Shown here in pieces: positions 1-6,323 of a stretch of 20,353 bases of DNA. Position numbers and translations under genes: made by a program. The first letter of the stretch is position 1. Each line of letters opens with the position of its first letter. Source of the stretch: Betaproteobacteria bacterium (lineage in GTDB: Bacteria; Pseudomonadota; Gammaproteobacteria; Burkholderiales; SG8-39); assembly GCA_012274205.1 (NCBI GenBank), contig JAAOZY010000189.1:1-20353 (forward strand), written 5' to 3'. The notes beneath the pieces were generated by a model. The model saw only the letters and a program-made list of their open reading frames with translations, made no database searches and was not told the DNA's origin.

Positions 1-1
1 A

Positions 2-67
2 ACTACGCCGCGGGGCAACGCGGCGCGCGGCAGTCCTGTGGGCGGCATTGGCGCAACGGAACGATGA
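2..67 (+). CDS. possible 3' end of an upstream gene (partial)
   Basis: A frame open from the window edge ends at a TGA (65-67) that overlaps the ATG of the next gene as ATGA. Such 4-base overlaps are common within operons and recur later in this window. Only about 21 residues are visible (Gly/Ala/Thr-rich, ending GATER), so no family can be assigned. A second frame is also open across this edge, so the call is tentative. Confidence 0.25.
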   Translation, partial: TTPRGNAARGSPVGGIGATER

Positions 68-1083
68 AAAAGAACAGCAAGGCCGGCACGGCCGGCATGC
101 GCCTCAAGCCGGTCTGGAACCTGGTGAGCAAATCGGTAGAGGCGTGGCTGAATGATTACGCCCCGAGCATGGGCGCGGCGCTTGCCTACTACACCCTGTT
201 CTCCCTTGCCCCGCTGCTGATCATTGCGATCGCGGTCGCCGGGCTGGTGTTTGGCCAGGAAGCCGCGCGCGGAGAGATCGTGGCGCAGATACAGGGTCTG
301 ATCGGGCACGAGGGCGCAATCGCGGTGCAGGGCCTGCTCAGAAGCGCCAACGGGCCGGCGCAGGACATTGTTGCGACCCTGATAAGCAGCGTCATGCTGG
401 TAGTCGGCGCAACGACGGTGTTCGGGGAATTGCAAAGCGCCCTTGACCGAATCTGGCGCGTTCCCGCGCCGGCGACGGCGAACGGCATATGGAGTCTGCT
501 GCGCTCGCGCCTGCTTTCATTCGGACTGGTGCTCGGGCTGGGCTTCCTGCTGCTGGTCTCGCTCGCGGTCAGCGCCGCGATTGCCGCATTCGGCAAATGG
601 AGCTACGGCTTCTTCGAAGGCCGCGAAGCCTATCTGCATGCGCTTAATTTCGGCATCTCCTTCGCCATTACGACCTTGCTGTTCGCGATGATCTACAAAT
701 TCATGCCGCGCGCCAGCATTGCCTGGCGCGACGTATGGGTCGGCGCGTCCGTGACTTCGCTCCTGTTCGAGGTCGGCAAGTTCCTCATCGGCGTATATCT
801 GGGTACCACCAGCGTGGCATCCGGTTTCGGCGCCGCCGGCTCGCTCGTCGTTCTGTTGGTATGGGTCTATTTTTCCGCGCAGGTGTTCCTGCTCGGCGCC
901 GAGTTCACTTGGGTGTACGCACACGAGTTTGGCTCCATGACGGATCAGTCCGGCGAGAAATCGGCGCCAGTTGTGCCAAGTCGATCAACTGGGCGGCAAT
1001 CCGGCAATGTGCCGCGTGCCCAGGCCGCTGCGCGCGCACGCCGCCGAGCCGGCCATCGACTGCCTGCCGTCACCGAGAAATAG
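64..1083 (+). CDS. YihY/virulence factor BrkB family inner-membrane protein
   Basis: This 339-residue protein matches the YihY/BrkB family (formerly misnamed ribonuclease BN), whose biochemical role is not settled. The family signature appears near residues 27-62 (an AWLNDYAPSMGAALAYYTLFSLAP stretch flowing into the first membrane helix). Further hydrophobic segments lie at about 103-125, 150-176, 195-215, 225-248 and 257-283. The stretch ending LLGAEFTWVYAHEFG (277-290) is the usual family end. Beyond it is a basic, low-complexity tail of about 50 residues (RARRRAGHR near the end) that is probably cytoplasmic. The start is supported mainly by position ahead of the conserved region; the ribosome site is weak, and translation may be coupled to an upstream gene through an ATGA overlap. 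Confidence 0.88.
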   Translation: MKKNSKAGTAGMRLKPVWNLVSKSVEAWLNDYAPSMGAALAYYTLFSLAPLLIIAIAVAGLVFGQEAARGEIVAQIQGLIGHEGAIAVQGLLRSANGPAQDIVATLISSVMLVVGATTVFGELQSALDRIWRVPAPATANGIWSLLRSRLLSFGLVLGLGFLLLVSLAVSAAIAAFGKWSYGFFEGREAYLHALNFGISFAITTLLFAMIYKFMPRASIAWRDVWVGASVTSLLFEVGKFLIGVYLGTTSVASGFGAAGSLVVLLVWVYFSAQVFLLGAEFTWVYAHEFGSMTDQSGEKSAPVVPSRSTGRQSGNVPRAQAAARARRRAGHRLPAVTEK

Positions 1084-1092
1084 CCGTTCCAA

Positions 1093-1110
1093 TGTGCGCG
1101 GCCGCACTGA
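1093..1110 (+). promoter_or_regulatory. Crp/Fnr-like operator box 1 (upstream of the DUF3096 gene)
   Basis: The sequence tgtgcg-cggc-cgcactga has the same arms-plus-4-base-spacer layout as nine other intergenic sites in this window (consensus TGTRCG-N4-CGYACA-GA). An AT-rich hexamer, taaata (1130-1135, only 3/6 to TATAAT), starts 19 bp after the box, as at the better sites. It lies about 100 bp before the gene at 1210. It is one of the more degenerate copies. Confidence 0.45.
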
Positions 1111-1209
1111 GCCCGCGTCGTTTACGGCGTAAATATCGTATTGCGTGACAACAGATTGACCGAATCCCGGCATGCCGCCGGGCCGCCAAACTGAAGAAAA
1201 GGCAGCTAT

Positions 1210-1362
1210 ATGAATATCACCTTGGGCCTTGCTCCCCTGATATCGCTGATCGCCGGAATACTTATCCTGATCGTGCCCAGGCTGCTCAACTATATCGTCG
1301 CAATTTATCTGATCGCCGTCGGACTGATCGGTCTGTTCGGCGTCGGTCACCTGAGCCTATGA
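1210..1362 (+). CDS. DUF3096 domain small membrane protein
   Basis: This 50-residue protein begins MNITLGLAPLISLIAGILIL. It is almost entirely hydrophobic: two membrane helices separated by a VPRLLNYIVA turn, the hallmark of DUF3096, a very small family of unknown function common in proteobacteria. The arginine and asparagine in the turn are typical of the family. A purine-rich site (aagaaaagg) lies just upstream of the ATG. Its stop overlaps the start of the next gene (ATGA), so the two are probably translated together. It sits about 100 bp downstream of a putative Crp/Fnr-like box, consistent with a stress-induced envelope peptide. Confidence 0.82.
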   Translation: MNITLGLAPLISLIAGILILIVPRLLNYIVAIYLIAVGLIGLFGVGHLSL

Positions 1363-1745
1363 TGAGAATCTCCATTTCAGGTTTGTCGGTGTTCGCACTC
1401 GGCGCACTGCTCGCAGCGGGTGCAGCCGCGGCTGCGGGCGGCAACGCGGCGCAAGCGCAGGCGCGCTACAAACAGGACGTCGCCGCCTGCCGCAGCGGCC
1501 CAGCCTACCAGGATCGCGCTGCCTGCCTGCGCGAAGCGGGCGCTGCACTGGAGGAGGCCAAGCGCGGGCGCCTCGCGAACGACAACAGCGCGTACGAACA
1601 GAACCGGCTCAGGCGCTGCGAGCCCCTGCCGCCGGGCGACCGCGAAGACTGTGTGCGCCGGATGCACGGCGAGGGGACTGTAAGCGGCAGCGTGGAGAGC
1701 GGAGGCACGCTGCGCGAGCTGCGCACGATTGAGCCGGCGAAGTAA
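1359..1745 (+). CDS. secreted protein with two Cys-pair repeats, unknown function
   Basis: This 128-residue protein starts within the stop of the DUF3096 gene (ATGA), so coupled translation is likely; a second ATG follows immediately at 1362. Residues 1-26 form a signal peptide (hydrophobic core, then an Ala run and GG). The mature part is polar, with only four cysteines (44, 56, 87, 98). They fall in two related units: C44 then DR-x2-C56-x-R, and C87 then DR-x2-C98-x-R. This suggests two disulfide-closed helical hairpins in the periplasm. The family is not one I can name, and no catalytic motif is visible. The C-terminus (about 105-128) is Gly/Ser/Glu-rich and probably flexible. Confidence 0.7.
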   Translation: MMRISISGLSVFALGALLAAGAAAAAGGNAAQAQARYKQDVAACRSGPAYQDRAACLREAGAALEEAKRGRLANDNSAYEQNRLRRCEPLPPGDREDCVRRMHGEGTVSGSVESGGTLRELRTIEPAK

Positions 1746-1816
1746 GCATGTCAAGCGCAACCGCGCGCGACTTTCCGCCCGGAGCGGCTTGGCAGCGGCG
1801 AAAATCCGTGCCGCAT

Positions 1817-1846
1817 TGAACCAAGCCGGTTCCCCGGCTTGGTTCA
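1817..1846. terminator. 13-bp perfect hairpin, possible terminator
   Basis: The arms tgaaccaagccgg (1817-1829) and ccggcttggttca (1834-1846) pair perfectly around a 4-base loop (ttcc). No T-run follows on either strand, so it is not a classical intrinsic terminator. It lies between the end of the + strand gene (1745) and the end of the minus-strand regulator remnant (about 1900), where a shared bidirectional terminator would be expected. Confidence 0.45.
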
Positions 1847-1899
1847 GTTCTGCCTTGAGCCCAGTGGCGTTGCCGCCGGCCGCGCAGCGTTCCGTGTAG

Positions 1900-2079
1900 C
1901 AGCAGGCGTTCGAATTCGTTTTTTACCAGCGCGTAGCACTCGCATACGCGCGGTTCCAGTGCGGGCCGGTCGAACACGGTGATCTTGCCGCGGCTGTAAT
2001 TGATCAGGCCCACCCGCTGCAGCTTGCCGGCGCCTTCGGTCACGCCCTCGCGGCGCACGCCCAGGTACTGGAATTCGCC
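1900..2079 (-). pseudogene. remnant of a Crp/Fnr-family transcription regulator (C-terminal part)
   Basis: The minus strand encodes about 60 residues recognisable as the helix-turn-helix and C-terminal end of a Crp/Fnr regulator: LGVRREGVTEGAGKLQ (recognition helix region), then GLINYSRGKITVFDRP, then RVCECYALVKNEFERLL. The last motifs are typical of a Crp/Fnr subfamily common in betaproteobacteria. The cyclic-nucleotide-like sensory domain is missing. Upstream sequence (to about 2145) keeps only a hint of the preceding helix (IEQRL), and the segment just before the HTH is scrambled. Past the RLL motif the frame runs on into unrelated sequence. It is therefore a decayed fragment, not a working gene. 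Its presence next to many Crp/Fnr-like boxes may be meaningful. Confidence 0.75.
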
Positions 2080-2187
2080 GCGCAGCGCGAACCCCGCTTG
2101 AGCGCGGGCACCAAGGAGCGGCAATCGCTGTTCGATAGCCGGAGTTTGCCCCTTGGGTTGCGCGTGAGCGCAAGGCCAGATTCTGTC

Positions 2188-2219
2188 CTAAGCGCTTATT
2201 TCAAAACGAGGAAATCCCT
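2188..2219 (+). repeat. promoter-associated block, copy 1
   Basis: This 32-bp block, beginning ctaagcgcttatttcaaaac, matches positions 4518-4549 at 26 of 32 bases. Each copy lies upstream of a Crp/Fnr-like box, with 68 bp between block and box here and 9 bp in the other copy. It may be an upstream promoter element or the edge of a duplicated promoter. Confidence 0.5.
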
Positions 2220-2233
2220 CCCCTGGATAAGAG

Positions 2234-2263
2234 GCCATTTCAGTTCTGAAATGGCTTCAGAAC
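2234..2263. repeat. two overlapping inverted repeats (mutually exclusive hairpins)
   Basis: Arms gccatttcag (2234-2243) and ctgaaatggc (2246-2255) form a 22-bp near-perfect palindrome. Arms gttctgaa (2243-2250) and ttcagaac (2256-2263) form a second one that reuses the right half of the first. A further pair, cgaggaaa (2207-2214) with tttcctcg (2275-2282), encloses both. The cluster lies in what looks like an extra segment relative to the related promoter region near 4518-4595. It could be an operator for a dimeric regulator or a small inserted repeat. Confidence 0.5.
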
Positions 2264-2287
2264 ATATTTCAAAGTTTCCTCGCCAAA

Positions 2288-2305
2288 TGTACGCCAGCAC
2301 ACAGA
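2288..2305 (+). promoter_or_regulatory. Crp/Fnr-like operator box 2 (upstream of the M48 protease)
   Basis: tgtacg-ccag-cacacaga keeps the left arm and spacer of the consensus and has one change in the right arm. It lies about 105 bp before the protease start. No convincing -10 hexamer is found at the 19-bp spacing seen for the best copies, so its promoter geometry may differ. Confidence 0.5.
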
Positions 2306-2410
2306 CGACACGGCACTATTGTGCTTTCGCGGCCGAAACCACATACTCGCTGCGCGGCGGCGGCGTTCCACGGGGAAGCGCGGGATGCCTACGGGTACAT
2401 GGGGGGAGCC

Positions 2411-3193
2411 ATGAAGACGTGCATCGCGGTGGTGCTTTTGCTTTTCGGCGGTATCTGTTTTGCCCAGGCTGCGCCCGCTGCCGGGCCGCAGACCGCGGCC
2501 GCCTATCCGGAATCGGAGGCGCAGGCGGCATGGCGCGGACTTGCCGCCGGCTATGTGCGCAAGGCGCTCAAGGACCAGAAACTGGACCGGGACCGGACCC
2601 TGAACGCACGCGCCGATGTGGTAATGGCCGCGGTAGGCGCAGCGGTGGCCGCCATCGATCCGCGTTTCGCGAAGGACTCCTGGAAGGTCATATTGATCGA
2701 CGACTTCGGCTACGGCGCCGCGGCCTTCCCCGGGGAAACCATAATCGTGGACGCGACCTTCCTGCGCACGCTGCAACTCAACGACGACGAACTCGCCCTG
2801 ATCCTCTCGCACGAGGCGGCGCACGTCCTTGCGGGGCACGCTTCGGTGAAGCTCTCGTTCATGGCGAATTATCTCGGGAAGGAAAAAGTCCCCACCGCGT
2901 ACACGGCGCTGCTCGAGTTTCTTTCGAAGGACGCCTACGCCACCGCCTATCGACCCACCGCGCGACTGCAGGAACGCGAGGCGGACAGGATCGGTGCGGC
3001 CATTTTTTTTGCGACCGGCTACGATTCGCAACGGGCTCTGGGGGTGTTCGACAAGCTGGAATACCTGGAGACGCGCGAGGACCAACCCGACCCGGACTCG
3101 CACGATGCCGCGACAGTGCGCAAGCAGGCAATTTCCGCGGTACTGGCAGACCTGCAGCGGTTTCACGCAAGCCGCCATCCCGGACCGAGATAG
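2411..3193 (+). CDS. secreted M48-type zinc metalloprotease
   Basis: This 260-residue protein has a signal peptide at about 1-20 (MKTCIAVVLLLFGGICFAQA) and a zinc-protease site HEAAH at 134-138. The downstream QEREADRIGA (187-196) has the EREAD form that supplies the third zinc ligand in M48 peptidases, a group that includes HtpX and the BepA/LoiP-like periplasmic quality-control proteases. Only one N-terminal hydrophobic segment is present, so it is likely periplasmic rather than an integral HtpX. The start at 2411 has a strong ribosome site (ggggggag) and yields a clean signal peptide; an in-frame ATG at 2321 would add 30 residues that spoil it. A Crp/Fnr-like box lies about 105 bp upstream. 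The substrate is unknown; envelope protein turnover under stress is likely. Confidence 0.85.
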   Translation: MKTCIAVVLLLFGGICFAQAAPAAGPQTAAAYPESEAQAAWRGLAAGYVRKALKDQKLDRDRTLNARADVVMAAVGAAVAAIDPRFAKDSWKVILIDDFGYGAAAFPGETIIVDATFLRTLQLNDDELALILSHEAAHVLAGHASVKLSFMANYLGKEKVPTAYTALLEFLSKDAYATAYRPTARLQEREADRIGAAIFFATGYDSQRALGVFDKLEYLETREDQPDPDSHDAATVRKQAISAVLADLQRFHASRHPGPR

Positions 3194-3218
3194 TCTCCAA
3201 GGGGCTCTGGCCCGTTCG

Positions 3219-3241
3219 ACGCGGTTCGCGCGCGAACGCGT
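3219..3241 (+). terminator. GC-rich palindrome after the protease gene
   Basis: gttcgcgcgcgaac (3224-3237) is a perfect 14-bp palindrome, extended by acgc (3219-3222) and gcgt (3238-3241) with one bulged base. It begins 26 bp after the stop. There is no T-run, so factor-dependent or weak termination is more likely than a classical intrinsic terminator. Confidence 0.3.
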
Positions 3242-3410
3242 TGCCGCCGCGCGCGCTATCGGCCCTCGATAACACCCCCGCACCCTGCTGACATGGAAGC
3301 GCTGGCTGGCGCATTCCAGCGCAAAGGCGCCGCGACCGGATTCAGGCGCGCAACCGCAATGCTTTGTCCGATGCGGGTCTAGTACGCCCCAAAAGCAGCG
3401 CCGCTCGCGC

Positions 3411-3668
3411 TCAGTCGGACATTCTCAGGTCGACGATGACACATAGATCTTCGCCGAACCGAATTGCGCCGAGCTGTGTTATCAGGTTCTGCTCCTGTTC
3501 GGGCGAGTTCAGCCGCAGTAGGCAAACGGCCTTGCGTTTGCCGGCGTCCACCATGGGCAGGACGTCCATCCGGGACACCGGTCCGAATCCGGAGCAAAGC
3601 GCGCGCAGCCCCAATTCCAGGCTGCCGAAGTCGTCGCAACTCGATAGTTTTTTTAACGCTTGGTTCAT
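3411..3668 (-). CDS. small RRM-like protein, unknown function
   Basis: This 85-residue protein is the only intact gene on the minus strand. Its pattern is a helix (about 17-28, LELGLRALCSGFG), a strand (30-36, PVSRMDV), a strand with a KRKAVCLLRL core (44-53), a helix (55-67, SPEQEQNLITQLG) and a strand (74-81, DLCVIVDL). This order resembles a shortened RNA-recognition motif, with the third strand where RNP1 would lie but without its usual aromatic residues. I recall similar hypothetical proteins in Burkholderiales stress clusters but cannot name a family. A gaggag ribosome site lies about 10 bases before the ATG at 3668, supporting this start over the overlapping frame starting at 3675. A minus-oriented Crp/Fnr-like box and -10 lie about 50-90 bp upstream. 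RNA binding is inference. Confidence 0.72.
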   Translation of the reverse strand: MNQALKKLSSCDDFGSLELGLRALCSGFGPVSRMDVLPMVDAGKRKAVCLLRLNSPEQEQNLITQLGAIRFGEDLCVIVDLRMSD

Positions 3669-3740
3669 GGCGCATTACTCCTCTTATTCTGTCTCACTGT
3701 CGAACGCACAACCGAATTTTCGTTCTGTGGCCTCCGCCGG

Positions 3741-3758
3741 TCTGTGCATTACCGTACA
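3741..3758 (-). promoter_or_regulatory. Crp/Fnr-like operator box 3 with -10, driving the minus-strand RRM-like gene
   Basis: Read on the minus strand, tgtacg-gtaa-tgcacaga matches the consensus arms. A -10-like hexamer gaaaat (minus strand, 3721-3716; 4/6 to TATAAT) starts exactly 19 bp after the box. The predicted start is near 3709, with the palindrome centre at about -41.5. This is the only minus-oriented copy, and it faces the only intact minus-strand gene, which argues for a real regulatory site. Confidence 0.6.
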
Positions 3759-3874
3759 TAGGCGGCGGCAATTCGTGTGCAGATGCGCGCTGCGATGCGC
3801 AGCAATGCGGAGGAGTCGGCGCAGCGGGCGAGGGTTAACCCGGATCGTCTGCTTTGCGGTTCTTGGCTTGCGAA

Positions 3875-3892
3875 CGTGCGCTGGCGTACAGA
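3875..3892 (+). promoter_or_regulatory. Crp/Fnr-like operator box 4 with -10, upstream of the CBS gene
   Basis: cgtgcg-ctgg-cgtacaga matches the consensus. The hexamer cagaat (3911-3916; 4/6 to TATAAT) starts 18 bp after the box, giving a predicted start near 3923 and a box centre close to -41. The leader to the CBS start would be about 160 nt. Confidence 0.58.
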
Positions 3893-4081
3893 CCTCCCTG
3901 AACGGAAGCGCAGAATCCTGACAGGGCTGGATATCACCCGGCACACGTCGGATCGCGGAACGAAACACGCAATGCAATGGAGCAGGCCTGGCAAGGATTA
4001 TGGCCGGGTGGATCAGGTTCGTTGGCGTGTCATGCGCAACCACAACGAAAATATGCCGGCTGATTCTGCAATGGAGATCCA

Positions 4082-4510
4082 ATGATCACGATTCAACGAA
4101 CCATGCTTTCCGGCGGCGAAGTCATCAATCACAAATTGACGCACGTCGACCGCGACGCGAGCGTACTCGAGGCGAGCAAGCTTATGCGAAAAGCGGGTAC
4201 GACCGAGCTTCTCGTCACGGTTGAAGCCGGCGGCGTGCTCCGGCCCGTGGGCATCCTGACTGCGACGGACATCGTTACCCGTGTCATTGCGACGGAGCTC
4301 GATCCAGCCGTCCTGACTACCGGGGACATCGCAGGGGCTGGCTTGGCCGCCACCGATGCCGGCGATGGTGTCGCCGATGGGCGGCGGCGCTCCCGCGATG
4401 GTCAATGCGAGGCGCTGGCCGTACTGGATGGCGATGGGTGGCTGGTCGGCACTGTGCGGCGCGACGAATTCATTGGCATCCTCGGCGTCCCGCGGAATGT
4501 GGTTTTCTAG
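4082..4510 (+). CDS. CBS-domain protein
   Basis: This 142-residue soluble protein has two CBS repeats, the pair that forms an adenine-nucleotide-binding Bateman module. The first is clear at about 20-82 (DASVLEASKLMRKAGTTELL, then the GILTATDIVTRVI strand-helix). The second (about 90-138) is weaker in its first half (DGVADGRRRSRDGQCEALAV) but ends with the normal DGDGWLVGTVRRDEFIGIL pattern. No other domain is attached. Stand-alone CBS proteins of this kind are typical of stress and low-oxygen gene clusters and are thought to sense energy charge. A ggag site lies about 7 bases before the ATG. It is probably transcribed from the box 4 promoter. Confidence 0.85.
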   Translation: MITIQRTMLSGGEVINHKLTHVDRDASVLEASKLMRKAGTTELLVTVEAGGVLRPVGILTATDIVTRVIATELDPAVLTTGDIAGAGLAATDAGDGVADGRRRSRDGQCEALAVLDGDGWLVGTVRRDEFIGILGVPRNVVF

Positions 4511-4517
4511 GAGCGCT

Positions 4518-4549
4518 CTAAGGGCTGATTTCAACACGAGGGGATACCT
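4518..4549 (+). repeat. promoter-associated block, copy 2
   Basis: This 32-bp block, beginning ctaagggctgatttcaacac, matches positions 2188-2219 at 26 of 32 bases. It starts just after the CBS stop and ends 9 bp before box 5. The shared order (block, box, C/G-rich stretch, ctaatt/ctattg) suggests that two promoter regions are related by descent. Confidence 0.5.
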
Positions 4550-4558
4550 TCGAAGCAT

Positions 4559-4576
4559 GGCGCACCGGCGCACAGA
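4559..4576 (+). promoter_or_regulatory. Crp/Fnr-like operator box 5 (upstream of the hydroxylase)
   Basis: ggcgca-ccgg-cgcacaga keeps the right arm and GA extension but has a poor left arm. A possible -10 (taattt, 4591-4596) is closer than at the best sites. It lies about 80 bp before the gene start at 4657. Confidence 0.38.
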
Positions 4577-4656
4577 CAGCGCGGCGCACCTAATTTCGAC
4601 TTGAATTGAGACGCCCGCCCGGCCGGCGCAAGCGAGCCGGCGGGCAAAGGAAATGC

Positions 4657-5208
4657 ATGGGTCTTTTCTCCCTGGATCACAGCAGGGCCGCATACCGCTT
4701 CGACTTTGCGCTGTACGGCGCCGCAGTGGTGTTACTGGCGGCTTTTCTGCTGCTGGCCGGGCCGCGCGAGCGGCGGCTGGAGATCGCGGCTTTTGCATTG
4801 GCGGGACTGGTCGGTTGGACCGCCATCGAATATGCATTGCACCGTTTCGTGCTGCACCGTTTGCGGCCATTCTGCCGCTGGCATGCGGAGCACCATCAGC
4901 GGCCAATGGCACTGATATGCACACCGACGATACTGAGCGCGACGCTGATCGCCGCGCTGGTGTTTCTTCCGGCGCTGGCGTTGGGAAATATGTGGAGCGC
5001 GTGCGCTCTGACTCTCGGCGTAATGGGCGGCTACCTGTCTTTCTCCATTGCCCACCATGCCACCCACCATTGGCGCGCCGACAGCGGCTGGCTGAGGCGG
5101 CGCAAGCGCTGGCATGCGCTGCATCACCACCCCATCGGGCAGTCGGACTGCTACGGAGTCACCAGTGCATTCTGGGACTATGTTTTCGGGAGCGCCCGCC
5201 GCACCTAG
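4657..5208 (+). CDS. fatty acid hydroxylase / sterol desaturase superfamily membrane protein
   Basis: This 183-residue di-iron membrane enzyme has hydrophobic segments at about 18-35, 41-60, 90-112 and 114-132. All histidine clusters of the superfamily are present: H62-x4-H67 (HRFVLH), HAEHH at 76-80, HHATHH at 133-138 and HALHHH at 153-158. These bind two irons facing the cytoplasm and activate O2 to hydroxylate or desaturate lipids. Length and histidine spacing match small bacterial members. The substrate cannot be told from sequence. The start at 4657 (MGLFSLDH) follows aaagga at a good distance; an in-frame upstream ATG at 4606 adds only a basic, Pro-rich stretch. A degenerate Crp/Fnr-like box and the 32-bp repeat block lie upstream. 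An O2-using enzyme in an apparent low-oxygen cluster is notable. Confidence 0.85.
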   Translation: MGLFSLDHSRAAYRFDFALYGAAVVLLAAFLLLAGPRERRLEIAAFALAGLVGWTAIEYALHRFVLHRLRPFCRWHAEHHQRPMALICTPTILSATLIAALVFLPALALGNMWSACALTLGVMGGYLSFSIAHHATHHWRADSGWLRRRKRWHALHHHPIGQSDCYGVTSAFWDYVFGSARRT

Positions 5209-5371
5209 TCGAGGCGCTGCAACGGCCAGTGCCTCTCAACGTTTCAAAAAGCCGAATGCCGGCACGGAGAACGAACAAACGCGCAATCGCGTGCAGGGCA
5301 GGCGGAAGCAATTTAAGGCCGACGCCGACGGCGAAGCGTGGGCATGAGCAGTAACCAGCGGGAGCACAGAC

Positions 5372-5572
5372 ATGCCTTTGATTACCGGCTGCAAGCTTTA
5401 CATAGATGAAAAGTCCACGACTATGGCGTGCTCGCTGGAACAGGCCCGCCGCCTCGCGGTTCCCTACATCAACAAGCGGCAGGCGATCAAACTCGAGATC
5501 AGCGTTACGGCGCATCCGACGCAGGTGTGGATTTATGATCACGACACCAGAGACTGGGTCCTGCAGAGATAG
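5372..5572 (+). CDS. small hypothetical protein
   Basis: This 66-residue soluble protein (MPLITGCKLYIDEKSTTMAC at the start) is preceded by ggag 7 bases before the ATG. Strands alternate with one helix (about 21-37, SLEQARRLAVPYINKRQ), and the end is aromatic (VWIYDHDTRDWVLQR). No motif suggests a reaction and I do not recognise the family. Codon use looks coding, and no better frame competes. It lies about 160 bp after the hydroxylase and may share its transcript. Confidence 0.6.
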   Translation: MPLITGCKLYIDEKSTTMACSLEQARRLAVPYINKRQAIKLEISVTAHPTQVWIYDHDTRDWVLQR

Positions 5573-5928
5573 CCTGCCGAAATAACCGCCATCGCTGCTG
5601 CAATGTTTGCGGTTTGCGGCGCATGAACAAAGGCAGGCGACGCCAGGCTGGGCCTGTGATCGATGGTGACCCTCGGCGCCGGCGGAGCAATTGTTGCGGT
5701 GCTGGGACTGGCGGTGCAAAGGTGCACGGCGGCATGCCGGTGGTCGTTTGCGCTGGCGGACATGGTGGCGCTGCTGACGGCCATGTATGCGCGCCAGCGT
5801 ACGGACGCTGAAAAATCCGGCCTGTATAAAAGAGCAACTGCCTATAGGCCAAGCGGATTGCGTCGCTGAATCCTGTGACCGGTAGCAACGGAAACCCGCA
5901 TTTACTCATTCCCGCAAGGAGCCTGGCC
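5573..5928. other. 356-bp intergenic region
   Basis: It contains box 6 with a good -10 (5788-5830). Short + strand frames from 5614 and 5663 lack convincing ribosome sites and run over the box. Nothing else is clear. Confidence 0.55.
5788..5830 (+). promoter_or_regulatory. Crp/Fnr-like operator box 6 with strong -10
   Basis: The box tgcgcg-ccag-cgtacgga (5788-5805) is followed, exactly 19 bp later, by tataaa (5825-5830; 5/6 to TATAAT). No -35 match is needed in such activator-dependent promoters and none is obvious. The predicted start is near 5837, with the palindrome centre at -41.5. This promoter would serve the Gly/Met-rich gene at 5929 and perhaps DUF302, phosphoketolase and the P-type ATPase downstream. 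Confidence 0.62.
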
Positions 5929-6162
5929 ATGAAACGTGTGATTCTCCGAAAGATCCTGAGTGCCGCCGCAATGATAGGCGGATCGATCGTCGCAGTAAGC
6001 GCACTGGCCCAGTCGCAAGGCGGCTACGGCCCCGGCATGATGGGCGGCGGCTATGGCGGCGGCTGGATGGGCGGCGGATACGGCGGAATATGGCTGCCGG
6101 CCCTGGTCGTCATCGTGATCGCGGGCCTCGTGGCCTGGATCGTTGCGCAAAAGAAAAAGTGA
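5929..6162 (+). CDS. small Gly/Met-rich envelope protein
   Basis: This 77-residue protein has a signal peptide (about 1-27, cleaved after SALA). A glycine-rich segment with methionines and aromatics follows (GYGPGMMGGGYGGGWMGGGY, residues 32-51), then one membrane helix (about 55-73) and a short KKK cytoplasmic end. Similar short proteins are frequent in proteobacteria, often near metal- or stress-related genes, but have no proven role. The start at 5929 follows aagga by 8 bases and gives a proper signal peptide; an in-frame ATG at 5875 adds 18 non-signal residues. A strong box-6 promoter lies about 100 bp upstream. Confidence 0.72.
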   Translation: MKRVILRKILSAAAMIGGSIVAVSALAQSQGGYGPGMMGGGYGGGWMGGGYGGIWLPALVVIVIAGLVAWIVAQKKK

Positions 6163-6323
6163 ATCGTTGTTGTCTCGATCACGCCCGGACCGCGGCGGAC
6201 GTCTTTGCCCGGTGCGAGCCGCAAGGCGCCTACAGCAATGGCTACGGCATGCGGAGACCTAAGGCCTGATGCGGGGGCTGAGCGGCCGGCGCGGTGAATC
6301 CGCGCCGCGTTCATTCCGCGGAC

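Larger units (their letters stand above)
1746..2410. other. 665-bp stretch without an intact gene
   Basis: It holds the 13-bp hairpin (1817-1846), the regulator remnant (1900-2079), a 32-bp block repeated at 4518, nested inverted repeats (2234-2263) and operator box 2 (2288-2305). An open + strand frame from 2098 crosses all of these and does not resemble any protein I know. Confidence 0.7.
3669..4081. other. 413-bp divergent intergenic region
   Basis: It contains box 3 facing left and box 4 facing right, so it reads as a divergent promoter region between the RRM-like gene and the CBS gene. An open + frame (3777-4085) runs over box 4 and its -10 and looks non-coding. Confidence 0.6.

Noticed and set aside
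2098..3291. 397-codon + frame overlapping the protease
   Set aside because: It is out of frame with the M48 gene, crosses the regulator remnant and inverted repeats, and its product is Arg/Gly-rich nonsense.
3777..4085. 102-codon + strand frame before the CBS gene
   Set aside because: It runs across box 4 and its -10, has no ribosome site and no recognisable sequence, and overlaps the CBS start.
4090..4510. Possible frameshift in the second CBS repeat
   Set aside because: The first half of the repeat is weak, but its closing motif is in the same frame and the other frames do not restore a better CBS pattern.
5663..5869. 68-codon frame with a hydrophobic start
   Set aside because: It has no ribosome site and covers box 6 and the tataaa promoter element. 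The hydrophobic stretch is likely compositional.
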